This document shows, in pieces, positions 58,505 through 64,000 of a stretch of 64,000 nt of DNA. The notes under the pieces were generated by a model. The model made no database searches. It saw nothing but the letters and a program-made list of their open reading frames with translations, and was not told the origin of the DNA. The stretch covers positions 8,661,781 to 8,725,780 of the forward strand of contig CM064866.1 of assembly GCA_032719365.1 (NCBI GenBank), read 5' to 3'. Both the position numbers and the translations under genes were made by a program. Source of the DNA: Prinsepia uniflora. Taxonomy: Eukaryota > Streptophyta > Magnoliopsida > Rosales > Rosaceae. Numbering within the stretch: position 1 is the first letter of the stretch; the number at the start of each line of letters is the position of its first letter.

Positions 58505-59250
58505 AGGAACCTTATGACAATTAGCCTTATGCCGATATCCATTCATTAACTTGTGCCTAAGGAAGATAAGTACATAACTTAAACTATAATTAAAATTTTA
58601 CATTCAATAGGTCTCTGTTACTCAGTAGAAGATGTGATTATTGTGAGAACATGACCAGCTTATATAGAGCCTCAAACATAATTCCTTTCTATTAAGGCAT
58701 TACCAAACCTTATGCTACAAGAGGAATGATCTTCTCATGATATCAATTTATAATTAATTGTCATCAGATTATAATCAATTACAATCAAATTATAATCTAT
58801 TATAACTAGTGTCTCTAAATTAGGAACCTTATGACAATTAGCCTTATGCCGATGTCCATTCATTAACTTGTGCCTAAGGAAGATAAGTACATAACTTAAA
58901 CTATACTTAAAATTTTACATTCAATAGATCTCTGCTACTCAATAGAAGATGTGATTATTGTGAGAACATGACCAGCTTATATAGAGCCTCAAACATAATT
59001 CCTTTCTATTAAGGCATTACCAAACCTTATGCTACAAGAGGAATGATCTTCTCATGATATAAATTTATAATTAATTGTCATCAGATTATAATCAATTACA
59101 ATCAAATTATAATCTATTATAACTAGTGTCTCTAAATTAGGAACCTTATGACAATTAGCCTTATGCCAATAGGATTTCATTAACTTGTGCATAAGGAAGA
59201 TAAGTACATAACTTATGACAATTAGCCTTATGCCAATAGCCATTCATGAA
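58505..59250. repeat. 317-bp tandem repeat, about 2.3 copies
   Basis: Copies start with AGGAACCTTATGACAATTAG at 58505, 58822 and 59139. The first two are nearly identical over 317 bp. The third covers about 110 bp, with a further partial echo near 59210. The repeat lies inside CACTA element Z on the 5' side of its transposase gene. Confidence 0.92.
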
Positions 59251-59620
59251 CAATAACCTTTCAAGCATAACAAGAACCGAACACCAAAGCCAACATTTAA
59301 AGATTATCTAATGCACTTGATACAAAATGTGAGACATACCTTATTGGTGTATATACTCCAGTTAGTAAGAAGCTCAGATAAAAGATGTCTGGAAAGCCCA
59401 ATTGCCCGCAAGAAGTGCAACTGCATCTAGTTCCTGGGAAGCTACATGAATAAAAGAGAAAATGAAATTAACCCACAACTGCTGCATCCATCAGTTTTCA
59501 TTGCTACAATTTAATATCTTTCACCAAAAGAGGAAGAAGGAGGGAGAAAATATCGTCAGAGTAGCAAACAATGTCATTCAACTGTACAAATTACAACTTA
59601 CACAAATGCATCAACCAGTG

Positions 59621-60130
59621 AACAAAGAAGCAAGTGAACAATAGAATCCACATAAGACCAAAGAATATCTTAAATTATTTTAGTAAATGGGTTACAAAAA
59701 GCAAGTGGGTAATAATCCAGGTATACCCCTGACTCATGTAACAAAGCAATTCAAGATTGTTTCCTGGAAAAATTAGTTTATCAATATTGAAAACTTTACA
59801 CATAACAACAATACAAAAATCATATGGAACTGAAGAAAAAGACCAGAACGAGCATCAAACTTCAAGATAGGAATAAAGCTGTAGAGGAAAGCTAAAGCTA
59901 GGTTATGATGATCCCACTTTGACATTGAAACGTTGATGAGTATCGTCATCAGACGAACAATATCAAGGAGCAAACTAAGAACATGACTCAGGCCAATGAA
60001 CACTAACAAGGAGAAAACTAAGGACATGACTTAGGCCAATGAACATTACTTTACTCAAGTACATTAAGATGCAGCAGTGGCAGTTGGAGACCTCTGGCCA
60101 CCACATGGAGAAAATACCCCAGTGGCTAGT
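59621..60130. repeat. Duplicated segment, copy 1 (short form)
   Basis: Nearly identical to 60587-61370 over its two parts, starting AACAAAGAAGCAAGTGAACA and ending GAGAAAATACCCCAGTG. It lacks about 275 bp present in copy 2 (60903-61177); its junction is at about 59932-59950. No coding role is recognised. Confidence 0.88.
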
Positions 60131-60586
60131 TCCGAAGCCAAATGAGAATGTTCCACATCTAGATCCTCTGGCTGATGATGTCAAGTCAGTCTAATTTTTG
60201 TATTATCACTAGTTTGGCACCATCAAGGGTTTATTTTCAAATATTTTTAAGACCAGTTTTGATGAAGAAGAGGATCCTAGTGAGCTTGGAACTATTTATG
60301 CTGAACCTGTTATTCCTCTCACCCCTGTCATAAATATTAGCTGGTGAGGAATATGTTCCTTGTGCTAAAACTTAAGCTATTAACAACTGGATACTCAAGA
60401 CCAAGTCCCTACCCCACCAGTAATTCCAACACAGAGTATGCGGTACCAATTACCCTATGTGAAAGAAGAGTAACATCCTAAGTATCCAGTAATTGGGAAC
60501 AAAGCAGAAAGAGAGTGAGTTATAAACCAGTGTAGCCTCTTCAGATGTAATAATGATTATTTAGATATGAAAACATTTGACTTCAA
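60131..60586. other. Spacer between the two duplicated segments
   Basis: About 450 bp, AT-rich, without a supported gene. A frame with FKTSFDEEEDPSELGTIYAE near 60245-60310 looks protein-like but is unrecognised. Confidence 0.4.
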
Positions 60587-61370
60587 AACAAAGAAGCAAG
60601 TGAACAATAGAATCCACATAAGACCAAAGAATATCTTAAATTATTTTAGTAAATGGGTCACAAAAAGCAAGTGGGTAATATAATCCAGGTATACCCCTGA
60701 CTCATGTAACAAAGCCATTCAAGATTGTTTCCTGGAAAAATCAGTTTATCAATATTGAAAACTTTACACGTAACAATAAGCGAGCAAAAATCATATGGAA
60801 CTGAAGAAAAAGACCAGAACGAGCATTAAACTTCAAGATAGGAATAAAGCCGTGGAGGAAAGCTAAAGCTAGGTTATGATGATCCCACTTTGACATTGAA
60901 AGATTGATGAAGAAAGACTTTTAATCTAACAATAAAAAATAGTACACTGCTTCTTAAGATGGAGCCTGCTCAAAGTGATGACTCACGGGGAAGGTTTCAA
61001 ATATATGGGACCAGATAGTTTGATACCTTGGCAACAAGTAGATAATGAGTCAGGGGATGTATAACAGACGACTATGGCAACAAGTAGATAATGAGTTTCT
61101 AGAAGAGTTATCTATTGATGTTGATTTTACGAGAATGTTTTATACACTAGCAATGCAGAAGCTTGTAGTTGAGTTTCGTAATCAGACGAACAATATCAAG
61201 GAGCAAACTAAGAACATGACTCAGGCCAATGAACACCATCAAGGAGAAAACTAAGGACATGACTCAAGCCAATGAACATTACTTTACTCAAGTACATTAA
61301 GATGCAGCAGTGGCAGTTGGAGACCTCTGGCCACCACATGGAGAAAATACCCCAGTGCCGGTTCCTTGTG
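60587..61370. repeat. Duplicated segment, copy 2 (long form)
   Basis: Long form of the duplication. The extra 275 bp at about 60903-61177 contain a short internal repeat (GGCAACAAGTAGATAATGAGT at 61031-61051 and 61077-61097) and the start of a 69-codon plus-strand frame (61045-61254) with FLEELSIDVDFTRMFYTLAM. That frame could be a relic exon, but I do not recognise it. Confidence 0.85.
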
Positions 61371-63890
61371 CTAAATCTTAACTAGTGTTGTGTTTTGTAT
61401 ATCGAACTTGCTATTTTTTTTTGGGTTAACTTATGTAGTATAGTGGTAGTCTTATGGGAATCTTTGGGGAGAGCAAGTGGTATTTTGCGACATAAGTTGG
61501 TTTGTGGTCCTCATATGGCTTCTACTATTTGAGAGACAAATCAACATAATCATGATCCTCATATGGAAAATGAAAGAAATAAGATTGTAAAGATTTAAGG
61601 GAATTTCATAAGACTCTCCCGTCTATATTTGATCACCAGCAAAAGCACTGGTCCCTTGAATATGCAAGGAGGAAAACTTACCCGAGAAAATAGTGAAGCA
61701 ATAAATATGTCATATGTCTAAAAGTCTACACAGTATCACACCATCATCCCTCACTTTCGATTCACTCTCATATTTTTTTTAATTTTCTATGATATATATG
61801 ACGAACCAAATTTGACCTACAAATGAATCTCCAGCCAAGTAATTTACTTAGAAAAATAAAAAAGTATTATCAGCTAGGTTTACGGTTTCATATATGTGTA
61901 TATATATATGACTCATAATACTTTTGTATGATATATGAACTTGTTTTTTTTTCCGTAAACAGTAGCCTATTACGCATACTGCTATTTCTCTCAAGATGGA
62001 ACTATTGTTTTGTCAGCCATGAGGAGAGACAAAAAGGTATTACACTAATACAATTCAAGGAAATAAGTTGAAGTTGTCTTCTCTCTCTCTGATCTCTCTG
62101 TGATACAAACAAAAACACATGTACAGAGAGTGAGTCTGAAAGAGAGAATCTGTGTCTCGTCTGGGTCATCTGGGTTAGCCACTGGTTCTAGTCCTCCAAA
62201 TATAGTTGCCTCCTCTCACCCGGCCTCCTCGATATAACAAATATTTGACAAAAAAACCTTAGCTTTTACCTCCTCTTACTTTGATGATGTTACATATTTT
62301 GGAAGTTTAAGTTTTATTAGGTATTTTGAAATGTTATTTTGAATATGAAAGAAGTTTATGCAGGTGAAACTGCTGTTTAGAAAAATAAAAAACAAGTAAA
62401 GCAAAGACAGAATCACCAATGTTGGGGATCTGCAAAAGAATTTTAGCTATAAATTCAATCCATTCCAAGGGACGAGGTCATTCTACACTGACAATCTTAG
62501 TTTGACATGAAAAACTAGGGGGGAAAAAATACCACAGTAAACATATACAACTAGAAAACATTCAAAACCAATACTGAGTAATGAAGAAATGAAGACTACA
62601 TATATTTTTTTAGTGAGCAAGGGTGAATAAAATCCCAAAAATAGAGAGACCAGGCTGCTCAATCAACGACTATTACAAATATGCCATAGTATACCCGCTT
62701 GTAAAACTATTCTACTCAAATTCCCAACTCTAATACTCAAATCACCAACAATAGAGAGCTCATTAACTAGCAAATTCCCAACTCTAATACTCAAATTTTC
62801 CAACTAAGGAATAAAACTATTCTACTCCTTATACGCTTCTTTTATCTCATAGTTTGGCAAACGCCTCGTCACATATCTCATGTAAATTGCACAAAAATGA
62901 AACCGATAACAATAAGATACAATAGAGAAACTATGAATGAAGTCAAACACATACTTCCAAGACTTACAGAGGTTCAATTACGAGATTCTCGTTCCCAACT
63001 TCAAGCAACAGCCCAAATCAACCCCTGTCCAAAAGAGTAATCTAATTAACACTTCCTAAACAAATCAAACAAAATTAGAAAACAACTTATATGAGTTATC
63101 CAATTAAACTAAAGAAAACGTAAGAAACATTCATCCCACTTTACAGTTATCATGTTAGTATATCATCAACTTCAATCTTTAGTCACAAAGAGTTTTTCTA
63201 AACACACCTAGTGCAAACATAAATAAATAAATAATCAAAGAACATAACCAACTCAACCCCAACTTATACATTTTTCCTATTACCGAACAGAATCCCATAC
63301 TTATTTCGGATGATTCAAAACCCAAAATACTCTAAAACCCACAATGAAGCAAAAGAAACAAAATTTCATATAAATTTACAGAAAATTCGAAAATTAAAAA
63401 CATACCATGTTCAATTCTTCTTCATTTCGACTGAGAAGCTCAAATGCCTGACCAGATTTTCAATCCTCAACAACAAAAATGAAAGCTTTTCCCTCGTTGA
63501 AAAGGAAAATCGGGGACATAGAAGGAGGGCTTCAGTGGGTTCGAATACGGACTGCGGCTTTGGTGGGTATCGGTGGGATTTTGGGCTGATTTATGAGGAT
63601 GAATTGGTATGGTGGGGGCGACGATGGTGGCGGCGATGGGGCGGAGGTGAGAGGCCGATTTGTTGCTTGGCTTCGTCCAGAGGAGCAGAGGTTAAAGGAA
63701 CCTTCGCGGTGCGGGAGGGAAGAGAAGGGGGGAGCCAATTTTTGAGTGGCTGATTTTGGATTCTAAGAATACAAATAGTTGGGTAATTTTTTTTTCTTTC
63801 AGAAACAACTCAAAGTGCGAAAGGTTGAGTGTTGGCGCCTTTAGAACTCAAAGTGCGGGAACTGAAAATTTTGGGTTATAAAAAATTTCT
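61371..63890. other. Right interior of CACTA Z without a recognised gene
   Basis: AT-rich with short simple repeats. Frames near 63310-63750 on both strands are compositionally biased (Trp/Gly/Arg-rich on plus, Pro/Ser-rich on minus) and unsupported as proteins. On the minus strand 63406 is followed by GTATGT, a possible donor for a 5' leader exon of the transposase transcripts (inference). Confidence 0.4.
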
Positions 63891-63894
63891 TTGT

Positions 63895-64000
63895 TTTAAG
63901 GGCGTGCATCTACACGCCTTAACAACTCATTTCTTTATGGCACACAATGCACGCCTTAAAAATCATATTTTTAGGGCACACATTTAAAGCACGCCCTAAA
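63895..64000. repeat. Right subterminal repeats of CACTA Z
   Basis: Three units of the same palindromic type as at the left end: AAGGGCGTGCATCTACACGCC, ATGGCACACAATGCACGCCTT and AGGGCACACATTTAAAGCACG followed by CCCTAAA. Their presence marks the approach to the right TIR, which is outside the window. Confidence 0.88.

Larger units (their letters stand above)
49814..64000 (-). mobile_element. CACTA (En/Spm) transposon Z, left end to beyond the window
   Basis: Begins CACTACACCAAAAGAGGG. It is followed by a dense array of palindromic subterminal repeats (49840-50350), a TnpA-like gene and a TNP2 transposase gene, both minus strand, long non-coding DNA, and the same repeat type reappearing at 63895-64000. 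This is the standard organisation of an autonomous CACTA element, with genes transcribed from the right end towards the left. The right TIR should lie a few tens to hundreds of bases past 64000. Both genes carry in-frame stops, so this copy is probably not autonomous now. Confidence 0.9.

Noticed and set aside
63310..63753. 147-codon plus frame and 68-codon Pro/Ser-rich minus frame near the right edge
   Set aside because: Compositional bias, no domain; probably leader or non-coding DNA of the CACTA element.
44206..64000. One single CACTA element from 44206 to the end
   Set aside because: The two left termini (CACTACAAGAAAA and CACTACACCAAAA) and their subterminal motifs differ, so they are two elements.

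Overview
This window is nuclear DNA of a flowering plant, very probably a woody eudicot. The evidence is a multi-exon CER1-like cuticular-wax gene, plant LINEs, a Tat-lineage Ty3/gypsy element with an extra archaeal-type RNase H, CACTA (En/Spm) transposons with plant TNP2 and Ptta/En/Spm-type proteins, and a retrotransposon primer-binding site complementary to initiator tRNA-Met. There is no prokaryotic gene organisation. Most of the 64 kb is transposable-element DNA stacked in nested insertions. Only one host gene looks substantially present.

Layout. 1-4.3 kb: fragments of a long-LTR family (termini TGTAACGACCCG and GGGTCCTGTCA) around an AT-rich stretch without a gene. 4.5-7.6 kb: a complete 3.1-kb solo LTR with a perfect 5-bp target duplication, ending about 370 bp from the stop codon of the host gene. 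8.0-11.5 kb: a CER1-like alkane-forming gene on the minus strand. Nine of its exons can be traced; the first lies in or beyond a 500-N gap. It carries a one-base frameshift at the exon 4/5 boundary and a GC-AG intron. 13.1-14.05 kb: a LINE fragment. 14.05-44.07 kb: a decayed Tat-lineage gypsy element whose reverse transcriptase is split by a 21.7-kb insertion (14982-36679). That insertion is an LTR retrotransposon in minus orientation with two LTRs, PBS and PPT but no recognisable coding region. Inside it sit three more LTR copies (17612-26528, 26927-29744, 30152-33026), and the first of these contains two further solo LTRs. Another solo LTR of a different family lies at 40786-42752.

44.07-44.2 kb: a remnant matching the 3' end of the CER1-like gene, cut by a CACTA terminus. 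This implies a second CER1-like copy whose body should lie beyond the window. 44.2-49.8 kb: sequence of that first CACTA element or its surroundings, with a 5'-truncated LINE (15-bp target duplication), a TIR element with an 8-bp target duplication carrying a tRNA-like module, and exons of an MTPC4-like cation-efflux pseudogene. 49.8 kb to the end: a second, larger CACTA element with a 13-copy palindromic subterminal repeat array, a TnpA-like gene and a TNP2-type transposase gene (both minus strand, both with in-frame stops), and long non-coding DNA rich in local duplications. Its right terminus is just outside the window.

Broken reading frames are the rule. The best-supported biology is the insertion order, which target-site duplications and interrupted reading frames reveal: Tat element first, then the long-LTR element in its RT, then E, F and G inside that, then C and D inside E. 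All assignments come from reading the sequence and recalled knowledge of families; no database search was run.
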